Made by a program: the position numbers and the translations under genes. A stretch of 64,000 nucleotides of DNA, from the NCBI GenBank assembly GCA_003586115.2, contig QVOM02000116.1:31721062-31785061 (forward strand). The letters are read 5' to 3'. Under the pieces are notes generated by a model. It did no database searches, was not told the DNA's origin, and was given only the letters and a program-made list of their open reading frames with translations. Below are positions 39,901 through 45,789 of the stretch, in pieces. Position 1 is the stretch's first letter. The number at the start of each line of letters is the position of its first letter. Source of the stretch: Salvator merianae. Taxonomy: Eukaryota; Chordata; Lepidosauria; Squamata; Teiidae.

Positions 39901-42900
39901 AGACAGTTTAGGGGTGGTTTGCAGATGGAATCATTCACATGTTGTGATACAAATTTCATCATTTTTGTTTATTATCCATGTCTCATATCCTTATAGCCTA
40001 CAGATTTGGGTCCTTTCTGCACTGGCCAGTGTCCTGGTTCAGTGCAAGGTCTAGATCCTTTCTGGGCCAATCGTTCTGCACTGTGGAGCAGAACAGGAGA
40101 GATCCAATCCCCTGCTAGGCTGCTCTATCTGCCTTGGACAGAGTATAGCCCCATGCAGGTGGCCAAAATGGCCATCTAGACTGGGATACCAGTAGACCTG
40201 TTTTAACAGTCTATCAGCAGTCCAGGGGCCTCTGGAACAGAACAGGAAGGTGTGTGGCTCCCTGTTCCAGTTTAGCAGGAGGACCCATTTCAATGGCACA
40301 CCAAACTGCACTCTCGAAATAGGTGCCTCTGGGGTTCCAAGGCTAGGAACTTTTATTCCTGGTTATCAGAGCACTTGCAGCAAACTCTGAAGCTTGTGTG
40401 AGCTTCAAAGCAGAGTAGGGCTTGTACTGGAACAAGCCATCCCAGTGCGGACTGTCTGGGCCTTTCTGCACTTTCTACCTTAGAATGGGATTATTATAGT
40501 CCAGCTGCTCCTGGTACAGCTGTGAAGCACTCCACAGCTATACCAGGAGCAGCAGGACTATAATTATCCCATTCTAAGGTAGAAAGTGCAGAAAGGCCCC
40601 CTTTTTCCGGGACAGCTGGATCGTTCCAGCAGGAACCGGTCCAGTCAGAGCAGTTCCAGCTGCAGCAAATGTGGAACGCTATTGAAACAAAAAGAGGGTT
40701 CCTCTGAACAGAGATTTATCCTTCTCAGAGTCCAATTTACTGCCTCACCGTATCTTTAATAAATTTCTAGGCTGTCTTTAAAGATTAGAATTACCACACC
40801 AGACACTTTACATAAAATCAATGTGCATTTGAAAAGATAAAATAACACTACCCTGCAGTAAAAATAATCTCATTATTGAACCTGCTAGCAAAGACCCTAC
40901 AGATTTGATTCACAGTACGACTCAGAAAGTTACATAGACGTGGTTTTATTGTACGTAGTGTTAGAAAGTGGGGTCCAATCTGAACTTCATGCATAACAAC
41001 CATTGAGGCTCATCCAGTGTTGCATTTGTAAGAATTTTTAAATGTGATTGTCTACGGAAATCTAGTTTGTTTTAAGAAAAGAAAGCTTATGCCAAAGGAA
41101 GGGAAACTAAAGGTGCCATATTTGGAATCTGAATGCTGGGGCTGCTAGGAACTTTGAGTACATGGTCGGACGGTAACAGGAGACAGTGATATTTTATTCA
41201 TCTCCTGGCTTATGTCAAAAATCCTTTTCTGGGGTTAACCACATGAGTGAATATTTAAGGCAAGGCATTTCCTTTAGATACACACTACCATTAAGAAATA
41301 ACTCAAACCATTTTAAAACAAATCCCAAGACAACACTTTTTGCTGCATAATTGGTTTGAGAAAATTAAGCATGACCAAACTCAAGGTTCACAGCACAAGA
41401 TGTTTTGCCATCATTTGTAAAGTTTTTTATTAAATCCTAGTGCATTAGCTGTTAGTGTGAAATGCCTGTCTGGGTAAAGAAAGCATCACCATTGCCTTAC
41501 TAGTTAATAAAACTGCTTGAGAGAACACAAGTAGATCATTATGAAGTTCTACCTGGGGGATTCTATTGGTGCTTGTAAAAAGACCTATAAAATCACAACA
41601 CATACAGTGGGGTTTCAAAAAGAAATCTCTACATTTTGAGCTGTAATTCCATTAACCCTATCATGCCATACAGGCAGAGTTCTGGAAACACCAGAATTCC
41701 AGGTCTCTCCACTGCATTTATGTCTTTGTTTGATTGAGTTAGGTGACAGAGTACCCAGTGGTACAGAGAAAGGGAAACACATGGAAGCAACCAGTGCAAA
41801 GACAATGATACAGTATCATTTGCTAGAACACTAGAATAACTGAGGGTCTTTCTGCACTTGCCTACTGCACGCTGATGCAGTTTAAAAGAGGCCTCCCTCC
41901 CTCCCAGTACACTCCATCTGCACAGGACAGAGCGAAGACTGGGATAGGGCACCCGAAATATCATCCTTGTCTGGTCTACCGGCATATTAGGAAGTGTTAT
42001 ACCAGACCACAGAGGCGTGTGGACGGAACTGCAAGTTGACTGCAGGGGACCCATTTCAGCAGCACAATTCGGTGCACCATTGAAATGCCCCCCTCCAATC
42101 TGGATCACCAGTAGACCTCAATATCAAGGTCTACTAGTGTACTAGTGGGCTCTGGTCTGGAACACAGAGGTATGCAAAAGGCACGCCTCCATTTTCCAGA
42201 CTACTGGAAGACCCATTTTGGTGGCACAATGAAGTACCTAGCCCTTTGGACATGCCAGGCCCCAAAGCTCATACAAATCTTGGGGGCGGTGCAAGAGCTG
42301 GTCTGGATCAATACCATTGTGCAGATGGTGTTGTTCCAAGCCACACTATGCCATGGTCTGAATCAGCAGCAGTGGCGTAGCTACTTGTTCCGCCACCCGG
42401 GGCGGACCAAACGGCGGCAGCTGAGGAGGGTGGCACAATGAAGTACCTAGCCCTTTGGACATGCCAGGCCCCAAAGCTCATACAAATCTTGGGGGCGGTG
42501 CAAGAGCTGGTCTGGATCAATACCATTGTGCAGATGGTGTTGTTCCAAGCCACACTATGCCATGGTCTGAATCAGCAGGCCTCACTGCTCCAGATCCACT
42601 GGTTTGGATAACAGCATGGCCTGTGTGAAAAGGCCCTTATTCTTGGGGATGATGGGGTTATGGGCCAATGATATTAGGAAGGAATCATGCCAGCATAGGA
42701 GAAACCAGTGAATTATACCAACTATGACATTAGTATGCAAATGTGAGTGTGTTGCACAAGACAGAAATGGAGTCTATAATCCACAGACATTTTAAAATAT
42801 CCTTGAGGACATGGTCCAAGGGCAGGGATCATCAGTATAGCATTCAAGGGCACAGTGGTGTCCTTCAGGGTTTTCTCCTAAATGCTTAGCAACTAGAGTG

Positions 42901-45617
42901 GCTGGTGACTGTGGCACTTCCTTAACCATCAGCCTACAGACTCAGTAAGTTGACAACTCCTACTCTAGGGAATCTTGCCATGCTAAAGTCTATACTTGAA
43001 AATATATGTATCTGTTCAAAACATTTAAAGAGTAGGTCTCATTAGAGATGAGCAGCACAATGATTTATGTAAATTAAAAAAAGCAATTAATCAGATGTTG
43101 TTAAAACAACAAAATCAATAAAAAATATGATCCACTGTAAACATTACCATCCAAACTATAAAATACATCAGTAAGAAATCAGTGACTCCTCATAGCCTGC
43201 ATTCAGACTGCTAAAAATGGCTTCCTGGTAAGGGCCCTTGGGGCTTGGTTGCTACATGTTGTCGTCGCCTCCAAGATGCAGCCAGCCCCAGAGGAGATAA
43301 AACTGCTGATAAATTCTTGGCACTGTGCCAGGACTCTTGGTATCTGCTTGGCACTGTGCATCAAAACAGGCCTAGGTCCCTTTGGCACACAGTGTATGCT
43401 CAGCACCTGCACTGGGAGGACTCTATCCATACAGCAGTGAAGATTGTTCTACAAATACAGTATGTCCCAGAATCAATCCTGCCACCTTTATGCAGCCACA
43501 CAGTGGTCACCAGTCATTCCAGAGCCCAGCGGCATTTTGCCGAGTTCTGAAAATGGCTGACTTTCAGGGCCATTTCCAGAGCTTGGCAAAATGTTGCTCA
43601 TGTGCAGCTGTAAAGCTTAGGTCAGGACAGAACAGTTGTCGAAGCAGATGGCTGTCCAGCCCAATCCACTCCACCCCTGGGCCAGAGAAAGCATTCCAGG
43701 TTAGGAGCATGTTCTGTGGTATGCATTGACTGCCACGTGCAGATCCTACCATTAACTATGATGGATTGGTCCAGAAATGAAAGTCTAAGAGCTTTTGCTC
43801 ATGTTTCTTAAATAATCTGTCTTTAGATGCTGTAGGACTACAATACCCACCATCCACAGATTGAGAACAGTCTGGTGTTACGCATGACTAGTAGAATTAG
43901 CCAGGTTTGCTGATGACACCAAATTGTTTAGAACAGTAAAAACAAAAAGGGACTATGACAAGCTCAGAACATTGGGGGAACCAGTGTATTGTTGGCTACC
44001 AGCTTGGATAACTTCAACAAGGATTTGGACCGATCCATGGAAGTCAGGGCAAACAGTGGCTATTAGTTCCCATGACAGCAGGAGGTAGTAGTATGAGTCC
44101 AAAGTCCAGCTGCTGGGAAAGTTCAAACAGAGCAAACAATATGCTTATATCTTGCTGATGGGTTTCCCCACGTAGCCAGCTGGCCATCATGAAAGCAGAC
44201 TGCTGGATCAGATGGGCCATGGTTTCAACCCATAGAACATTTCTTGTATTCTTAAGCTCTCATTAGTTGAGCTTGAAACAGTTTAGGATCCAACATCTGG
44301 AAAACACCAGATTGTGAGAGGCAGCAGCTCTAGAGTATGGTGGTGGTGAAATAAACACTGCCATTCTCTTAAATCTTCGATGCATTTTCAAGATTCCTGA
44401 ATTTGAGAACAGACCTTCTGGAAAGTATATCCCCTGACCTCATAGATAAACATAGATATTACAGACTATAAGCAGGCGATGGTCTTCATCAGTAAACAGA
44501 TCCAATCTTCCCTGTCACCTTCAACAATACTTGCAAGCACAACTCCAGGTGTATTTCTTGGTAATGAACAGAAGACAGGATTGGTGGGAAATAGGGAAAG
44601 AGTGTGTGGCAGATACTGTACTCTGTACGCAATATCATGCTTGTGATAACAGAATGATATTTGGGAAATAGGAGGTAAAAGTCAATCAAAAATACTATGG
44701 ACAAGTTATGGAAATGAAGTACATTTATGAACATATTCTTCATCTATTGTGAACACAGTTATAACCTGTGAAATAAATTTAAGGTCTAACTTAAATTACA
44801 TATTTCATAAAGTGTTTTCAAAAATCAAGACCGGGCCATTTTTACAATTACCTTACTGGCTCAGTCCAGCAGAACCAGCCAAGCTGGAGTGCTTACAGCA
44901 GCTGGACTGCTCCTACTGTCCCAGAACAAGCCGTTTGCATTTGGCTGGCTGTTCCAGGACAGCCACTGTATGGGTCCCGAAGATCGGGCAGTCTTTGAAG
45001 CCAACCACTGCATTCTACAATGGCTAGGGGACCCATTTCAGTGGCACAGTTTTGTGCACTGTGAAATGGGTCTCCTTGCTAAACCTGCCCACAGGGATGT
45101 GCAGCCTTCTGCATGCCTCCTGGACCAGTTTACTTGTGACAAGAATGGCGCAGACCTTTTTAAGAAAGTCTACCAATGACCCAATTTAGGTGGCCATTTT
45201 AGGCCACCTAGTCCAGACTGCACTCCATCCAATGTGGATGGAGTGTGTCGGTTCCCCTTATGATAGTCCACTGTGCAGAAGGGAGGCCTCTGGATCTCTT
45301 CCTGGACCAGCTGAAGGGTAAGTGCGGCAAGGTCACAGAATTCTTTGTATTTTTAAAAAATACTAGTCTTCAAAAATGTTAAAGATTCCTTAGAATTTTT
45401 CTCCAGCATGAGAATCAAACACAGGCACCTAATACATGTGCAGATTTTTATGACCAAGTAAGAAACCATATTACAGCAAATAAATACCTCTCCCCACCCA
45501 AAGGTTAAAAACTTACCACAACTTTTCCTTTATGAGCTCTGACTGTGGCACCAAACCACTGGTTCGATTTAAACTCAATTGGCTCTCTTGTGCCATTGAC
45601 CTTGATTTTCCTGTTAT
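9804..45617 (-). CDS. ITGA8: Integrin alpha-8, partial gene (exons 2-12, beta-propeller head)
   Basis: Eleven exons on the minus strand join in phase into 352 codons without a stop. The product is the extracellular beta-propeller of an integrin alpha chain. In vertebrates alpha-8 pairs with beta-1 and binds RGD ligands such as nephronectin and fibronectin at the cell surface, notably in kidney development (established knowledge, not visible here). FG-GAP repeats are clear, and calcium loops occur at [27 protein letters not shown] and DIDKNDYP. The stretch MEREFESNP followed by [10 protein letters not shown] matches my memory of ITGA8 and not of ITGAV or ITGA5, the closest relatives. The signal-peptide exon and the thigh, calf, membrane and tail exons are outside the window. 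Exon numbers assume the usual ITGA8/ITGAV structure, in which a first exon precedes the one at 45517-45617. There is no sign of frameshift or decay. Confidence 0.95.
10236..10452. mobile_element. Foldback family B, copy 1
   Basis: The left end has CACACCTAATACAGCTTCAG and CACTTTCGGAGTGAGA; the right end has TCTGAAGGTGGATTGAAGCT and TTAAAACGTAGGTG, its reverse complement. TTATCTAACTTTG and GCGTTAGATAATG face each other inside. About 217 bp, no coding capacity; copy 2 is at 14141-14347. Confidence 0.8.
10888..10922. repeat. CCTGG pentamer array
   Basis: About seven units of CCTGG or CCTAG/CCTAA in tandem. A simple short tandem repeat. Confidence 0.85.
11391..11725 (-). mobile_element. Family F element, copy 1
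   Basis: From CAAAGTTCTGCAGCTTTAAA to GTGGATGCAGCCTTAG it follows the same order as 22029-22363, including an AGTTGGCCATTTTCTG-type segment. Probably a non-autonomous DNA element; ends only partly defined. Strand is an arbitrary choice. Confidence 0.55.
11980..12185 (-). CDS. ITGA8: ITGA8 exon 11 (blades 5-6)
   Basis: 206 bp, the longest exon here, entering in phase 2 and leaving in phase 1. It reads [40 protein letters not shown], then [20 protein letters not shown] and [14 protein letters not shown] and [13 protein letters not shown] are FG-GAP strands; DLNQDGFN with D of exon 12 is the third calcium loop. MEREFESNP is the best discriminator for alpha-8 over alpha-V and alpha-5. Donor GTAACG is canonical at its first four bases. 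Confidence 0.97.
13811..13911. mobile_element. MITE family A, copy 3 (short)
   Basis: Begins GGCTGCATCCAGACATTGCT and ends TCTGGATGCAGCC. 101 bp, with one internal half of the palindrome shortened (TTTGGATATTTTATTC). Confidence 0.85.
14058..14135. repeat. Unknown CpG-containing repeat, copy 2
   Basis: The segment GAGGCCTCGTGAACGG to CCCCTGCTGC is similar to copy 1 at 5660-5762 over about 75 bases with few gaps. It directly adjoins a foldback family B element that starts at about 14141. Confidence 0.6.
14141..14347. mobile_element. Foldback family B, copy 2
   Basis: Same design as 10236-10452: TTTTAATCCAGCTCCAGTGC and CAGAGTGAGATAACGC on the left, CTCTGAAGGTGGACTGAAGC and GATTAAAACTTAGGTGTG on the right. 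The two copies are alignable throughout, so they are one family. Confidence 0.8.
14410..15002. repeat. Long inverted repeat
   Basis: The segment of about 180 bp at 14410-14592 matches the reverse complement of about 14810-15002. Shared text includes TTTTGTAAAAGCTCCA on the plus strand and TGGAGCTTTTACAAAAG in the second arm, plus CAGAGCTTGCTT versus TGAGCTCTGCATC. The two arms give similar peptides on opposite strands ([10 protein letters not shown] and [10 protein letters not shown]). The centre (14600-14800) is not shared. Arms are imperfect, so it is either an old long-TIR element or two opposed copies of one repeat. Confidence 0.75.
15139..15256 (+). mobile_element. tRNA-derived SINE fragment
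   Basis: TGGTAGAGCATGAGTTGTAC, then AGGTCTCAGGTTTATTCTGT (the B-box region with GGTTCAATCC decayed) and GCCAGTCCCTGTAGACAAT. This is the order of a common squamate SINE as I remember it. Truncated at both ends. Confidence 0.65.
19664..19741. repeat. Two-copy tandem repeat, 39-bp unit
   Basis: AGCCCATCTGCTGCAGGATT followed by ACATGG occurs at 19664 and again, with one change, at 19703. A simple local duplication. Confidence 0.85.
20446..20498 (-). CDS. ITGA8: ITGA8 exon 10 (calcium loop, blade 5)
   Basis: 53 bp, entering in phase 0 and leaving in phase 2. It reads [17 protein letters not shown] plus two bases of a glycine codon. [10 protein letters not shown] is an FG-GAP strand. DINNDG with LDD of exon 11 gives the second calcium-binding loop. 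Donor GTAAGT. Confidence 0.96.
20499..21217 (-). other. ITGA8: ITGA8 intron 9
   Basis: 719 bp, of which most (about 20597-21150) is one family C element. The rest is ordinary AT-rich intron sequence. Confidence 0.85.
20597..21150 (+). mobile_element. Family C element
   Basis: Internal phrases of family C in order: TGGCTGGTACGGC-type segment, GACAGAGTGTGATCCC, ACTGGTAGAC, CTACCAGTGGACCAGC, CATTTCAGTGGTGCA, GGAGGCCCCAAGGCTA, GGAATCAGCAGGCC and CCACTGATTCC. About 550 bp and close to full length. It also carries an inverted pair around GATCCACATTAATG at 20658-20680. Confidence 0.7.
21218..21274 (-). CDS. ITGA8: ITGA8 exon 9
   Basis: 57 bp, phase 0 on both sides, acceptor TTTCTGTTTCCAG and donor GTAATA. 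It reads [19 protein letters not shown]. Two potential N-glycosylation sites, NST and NFT, lie 12 residues apart. NFTGEQ leads directly to MASYFGY of exon 10, as in the family. Confidence 0.95.
21275..21693 (-). other. ITGA8: ITGA8 intron 8
   Basis: 419 bp of AT-rich sequence. I see no repeat or regulatory element beyond the splice sites. Confidence 0.85.
21694..21737 (-). CDS. ITGA8: ITGA8 exon 8
   Basis: 44 bp with acceptor TTTCTTTAG and donor GTATGT, entering in phase 1 and leaving in phase 0. It reads (E)[24 protein letters not shown] followed by GY is the blade 4 strand conserved in alpha-V/5/8. The next exon follows after an intron of only 419 bp. Confidence 0.95.
22029..22363 (-). mobile_element. 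Family F element, copy 2
   Basis: From CAAAGTTCTGCAGCTGCAAG to GTGTGGATGCAGCCTTAG, alignable with 11391-11725 at both ends and more diverged in the middle. The end GGATGCAGCC resembles the MITE A terminus, which may indicate a shared transposase; that is inference. Confidence 0.55.
23070..23617 (+). mobile_element. Family C element with both termini
   Basis: Left end GTTAAGGCCTTTTCACACTT and right end GTGTGGAAATGGCCTAAC are inverted copies of each other. Inside are GGTTTAAGGGAGACC, GACCCATTTCAGCAGTGCAA and GCCATCCAAATGCGG, as in the other copies. It is the clearest evidence that family C has terminal inverted repeats. No open frame looks like a transposase. Confidence 0.75.
24446..24490 (-). 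CDS. ITGA8: ITGA8 exon 7 (start of calcium loop, blade 4)
   Basis: 45 bp with acceptor TTTAAACAG and donor GTGAGT, phase 1 in and out. It reads [20 protein letters not shown] is an FG-GAP strand, and GEFTGDLQQ with the E that begins exon 8 makes the first integrin-type calcium-binding loop of the propeller. Confidence 0.95.
24491..27693 (-). other. ITGA8: ITGA8 intron 6
   Basis: 3.2 kb. The only well-delimited repeat is foldback element G (26794-27010). 24500-26780 holds no repeat that I could identify. Confidence 0.8.
26794..27010. mobile_element. Foldback element G
   Basis: CTTAGATTGTGTTCAGACAT, then AGCAAAAGAGGCATCTCAGA at the left is mirrored at the right by TCTGAGTTGCCTCAGAGATG and GCTATGTTTGATTGCAGTCT. 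Terminal inverted repeats of about 48 bp, total 217 bp, no coding capacity. Single copy here. Confidence 0.8.
27694..27819 (-). CDS. ITGA8: ITGA8 exon 6
   Basis: 126 bp with acceptor AAATCTCAG and donor GTAAGT, phase 1 in and out. After the split glycine it reads [20 protein letters not shown], then [21 protein letters not shown]. The loop between propeller strands varies between integrins; ILRKL followed by EKQT and YDD is characteristic of alpha-8. Human alpha-8, as I recall it, has an N-Y-S glycosylation site where this sequence has D-Y-S. Confidence 0.95.
28068..28390 (+). mobile_element. Possible family C/H fragment
   Basis: Begins GAGGCCATTTCTGCAGTTCG, similar to the family C terminus, and continues for about 300 bp that I could not align internally. 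Treat as tentative. Confidence 0.35.
29069..29370 (-). mobile_element. tRNA-derived SINE, family S1, copy 1
   Basis: On the minus strand the head has an A box (TGGCGCAGGTGG) and a B box (GTTCAAGGC) spaced as in tRNA genes. The body runs GAGCGCCCTCTACTGGCCTC, then CAAGTAATTGCAAGTAGATA, and the tail GAGAAAAGCGGGGTATAAAA ends in a TTC repeat. The tail is of the LINE-derived kind. Copies 2 and 3 are at 39493-39790 and 46669-46934. Confidence 0.88.
29378..29763. mobile_element. Element H, copy 1
   Basis: Left end GGGCGTTTTCGCACTTACGA and right end TTGCTAAGTGTGAACAGGCC form an inverted pair, with CTGGAACACTCC-type and GGAACGTTCCACTT segments inside. It starts only 8 bp from the end of SINE S1 copy 1. 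Confidence 0.65.
30645..30698. mobile_element. Foldback family D, partial copy
   Basis: GGGCAATTCTGCCATGGCTG, then ATATACTGAACCAACAAGAG matches the left arm of the complete copy that follows directly at 30699. Only the left arm is present. Confidence 0.7.
30699..30864. mobile_element. Foldback family D, copy 1
   Basis: Left arm GGGCGATTCTGCACAGGCTG and CCAGCAAGCGTGATAGGAGC; right arm CTAGTACACTTGCTGGTCCA and CCAGTGGAGAATCGTCCC. Almost the entire 166 bp is palindromic. The second complete copy is 50686-50836. Confidence 0.82.
31203..31248 (-). CDS. ITGA8: ITGA8 exon 5
   Basis: 46 bp, phase 0 in and phase 1 out. It reads [15 protein letters not shown], which is nearly invariant in the alpha-V/5/8 group. 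The donor is GTATGT, weaker than the GTAAGT seen at most exons of this gene but still canonical. The exon joins exactly to exon 4 (DFYK) and exon 6 (GQIITSS). Confidence 0.95.
32486..32662 (-). mobile_element. tRNA-derived SINE, second family
   Basis: On the minus strand it begins GGCTGTAGCTCAGTGGTAGA, a tRNA-like A box (TAGCTCAGTGG), followed by a decayed B-box region (GGCAATCCCCAGC). The body GAGTCGGCCATGACTTGGTG is the familiar squamate SINE end. Different from family S1. Confidence 0.78.
33338..33508. mobile_element. Foldback family E, copy 1
   Basis: GGGCCTTTATGCACTGGGCC, then GTTCTGGTTTATAACC on the left; GGATAAGATCTGGAATAAGG, CCCAGTGCAAAAAAGGACC on the right. The halves also mirror internally (ATAGGGGTCTGCCATCCACA versus GATGCCAGGTCCCTAT). 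171 bp; copy 2 is 49438-49617. Confidence 0.82.
33720..33862 (-). mobile_element. Degenerate tRNA-type SINE remnant
   Basis: On the minus strand CCTATAGCTCATTAGTAGAG is a tRNA-like A-box region and GGTCTGATCCCAG stands where a B box should be. The rest is diverged. Confidence 0.5.
34058..34119 (-). CDS. ITGA8: ITGA8 exon 4
   Basis: 62 bp with acceptor CAATTAG and donor GTGAGT, entering in phase 1 (split serine codon) and leaving in phase 0. It reads [28 protein letters not shown] is the classic motif preceding the GDLIVGGPG strand in RGD-binding alpha chains. Only 895 bp of intron separate it from exon 3. Confidence 0.95.
34120..35014 (-). other. ITGA8: ITGA8 intron 3
   Basis: 895 bp of AT-rich sequence with no repeat that I can identify. 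Confidence 0.85.
35015..35138 (-). CDS. ITGA8: ITGA8 exon 3 (propeller blade 1-2, cysteine-rich)
   Basis: 124 bp, phase 0 in and phase 1 out, donor GTAAGT. It reads [18 protein letters not shown], then [18 protein letters not shown] and [13 protein letters not shown] is a signature of alpha-V/5/8 integrins. The cysteines in ACAP, GTCYV and SPCRN, with GYCQAG of the next exon, are expected to form the conserved head disulphides. NFS is a possible glycosylation site. [12 protein letters not shown] fits alpha-8 best by memory. Confidence 0.96.
35628..35770 (+). mobile_element. CR1-type LINE fragment (ORF2)
   Basis: GGGGCTAGAGGAGCTTTCCT, GAAAGGTTGAAAAAAAAGGG, CTTTTTAGTCTAGAAAGGAG, then CATGATAAAGGTGTATAGAA follows the ORF2 3' region of reptile CR1 elements as I remember it (LExLP-Y-ERL-LFSLE-R--DMI-VYKIM). 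Interrupted frame. Confidence 0.7.
36680..36880 (+). mobile_element. LINE 3'-end remnant (CR1/L2 type)
   Basis: AACATAAGAAATGCCCTGCT, GAATCAGACC, then CCTGTTCCCACAGTGATCAA and CCAGCAGCTGTCTTTTAGAG. This order is common at the 3' ends of reptile LINE copies. Diverged and without a frame. Confidence 0.6.
37059..37198. mobile_element. MITE family A, copy 4
   Basis: Begins GCTTCATCCAGACATTGCTG and ends ATATCTGGATGCAGTC, with ATTTGGATATTTC and the complementary GGAATATCCATG inside. 140 bp; a short ATAGCAGAAT duplication lies in the right half. Confidence 0.8.
39493..39790 (+). mobile_element. tRNA-derived SINE, family S1, copy 2
   Basis: Plus-strand copy: TGAGGCACGGTGGCACAGAA (A box TGGCACAGAAG), GGATCAGAGTTCAAGGCCCC (B box GTTCAAGGC), the CTCTACTGGCCTCTAGCTCC body, and the tail GAGAAAAGCGGGGTATAAAA ending in (TTC)n at 39773-39788. 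Highly similar to 29069-29370, in the opposite orientation. Confidence 0.88.
40009..40680 (+). mobile_element. Family C element interrupted by a palindrome
   Basis: Begins GGGTCCTTTCTGCACTGGCC and carries TTGGACAGAGTATAGCC, GGATACCAGTAGACC, GACCCATTTCAATGGCACAC and GGTTCCAAGGCTAGGAAC. At 40458-40599 a complete foldback element is inserted, after which family C text resumes (GGGACAGCTGGATCGTTCC) and ends near 40675. The repeat AGATCCTTTCTG-type segment near its start suggests an internal duplication of the end. Confidence 0.7.
40458..40599. mobile_element. Near-perfect palindromic element, 67-bp arms
   Basis: Left arm 40458-40524 begins GGGCCTTTCTGCACTTTCTA; right arm 40533-40599 is its reverse complement with 3 differences in 67 bases; the loop is AAGCACTC. 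The end TTTCTGCACTT is shared with families C and E, so the same transposase could have moved them (inference). Confidence 0.92.
41842..42640 (+). mobile_element. Composite family C element
   Basis: Left end GGGTCTTTCTGCACTTGCCT, right end GGCCTGTGTGAAAAGGCCCT. Family phrases occur twice (ACCAGTAGACC and the GACCCATTT segments at 42047 and 42210), so it is two joined partial copies. It includes the 150-bp duplication at 42220-42578. Confidence 0.7.
42220..42578. repeat. 150-bp exact direct duplication around a 59-bp hAT stub
   Basis: 42220-42369 and 42429-42578 are identical by eye over 150 bases (start GGTGGCACAATGAAGTACCT, end CATGGTCTGAATCAGCAG), offset 209 bp. Between them, 42370-42428 begins CAGTGGCGTAGCTACTTGTT, the start of an hAT-like element of the type at 52179-52463, and has no matching right end. 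Confidence 0.93.
43196..43760. mobile_element. Unassigned repeat-like segment (possibly family F)
   Basis: Contains AAAATGGCTGACTTTCAGGG and CATTTCCAGAGCTTGGCAAA, resembling part of the family F elements, and starts with GCCTGCATTCAGACTGC. Ends are not resolved. Confidence 0.35.
43890..44255 (+). mobile_element. CR1-type LINE fragment, ORF2 with FADD box and 3' end
   Basis: GGTTTGCTGATGACACCAAA encodes RFADDTK followed by LF, the reverse-transcriptase catalytic box (FADD) of CR1 elements. After an internal deletion the ORF2 end follows (GGATTTGGACCGATCCATGG, GCAAACAGTGGCTATTAG), then a 3' end with GCTGGATCAGATGGGCCATG. Inactive remnant. Confidence 0.78.
44835..45335 (-). mobile_element. Family C element
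   Basis: Minus-oriented copy: GGCCATTTTTACAATTACCT at the left, then CTGGACTGCTCC, GACCCATTTCAGTGGCACAG, GTTTTGTGCACTGTGAAATG, and GGTAAGTGCGGCAAGGTC at the right end. About 500 bp. It contains an inverted pair around GGTGGCCATTTTAGGCCACC. Confidence 0.7.
45517..45617 (-). CDS. ITGA8: ITGA8 exon 2 (propeller blade 1)
   Basis: 101 bp. Acceptor TTTTCTAG and donor GTAAGT flank an open frame that starts with the last two bases of a split codon and ends in phase 0. It reads [15 protein letters not shown], then [18 protein letters not shown]. The NQWFGATV core is the first FG-GAP-type repeat of alpha-V/5/8 integrins. NGT is a potential N-glycosylation site. It is the most upstream exon found, so the exon with the signal peptide and first propeller strand must lie at higher coordinates. 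Confidence 0.95.
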
Positions 45618-45789
45618 CTAGAAAATAAAGACAAAAAGTGGGCTTTAGATACACATTTTTCCTATGGAAATGAAGCATTCTGGTATGAATGAAGCATACT
45701 TCTATAAATGAGCTTAGATTGGCAAGGAATCATGAAAAGAAAAAGACGAGCCCAGTGACGTCAGTAAGTTGCTAAAGAGTTAAAAACAA

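Larger units (their letters stand above)
35139..45516 (-). other. ITGA8: ITGA8 intron 2
   Basis: 10.4 kb. It carries CR1-type LINE remnants (35628-35770, 36680-36880, 43890-44255), a MITE A copy (37059-37198), a tRNA-derived SINE (39493-39790), three family C elements (40009-40680, 41842-42640, 44835-45335), a nested perfect-arm palindrome (40458-40599) and a 150-bp direct duplication (42220-42578). 37250-39090 and 40700-41830 show nothing recognised. Confidence 0.8.
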
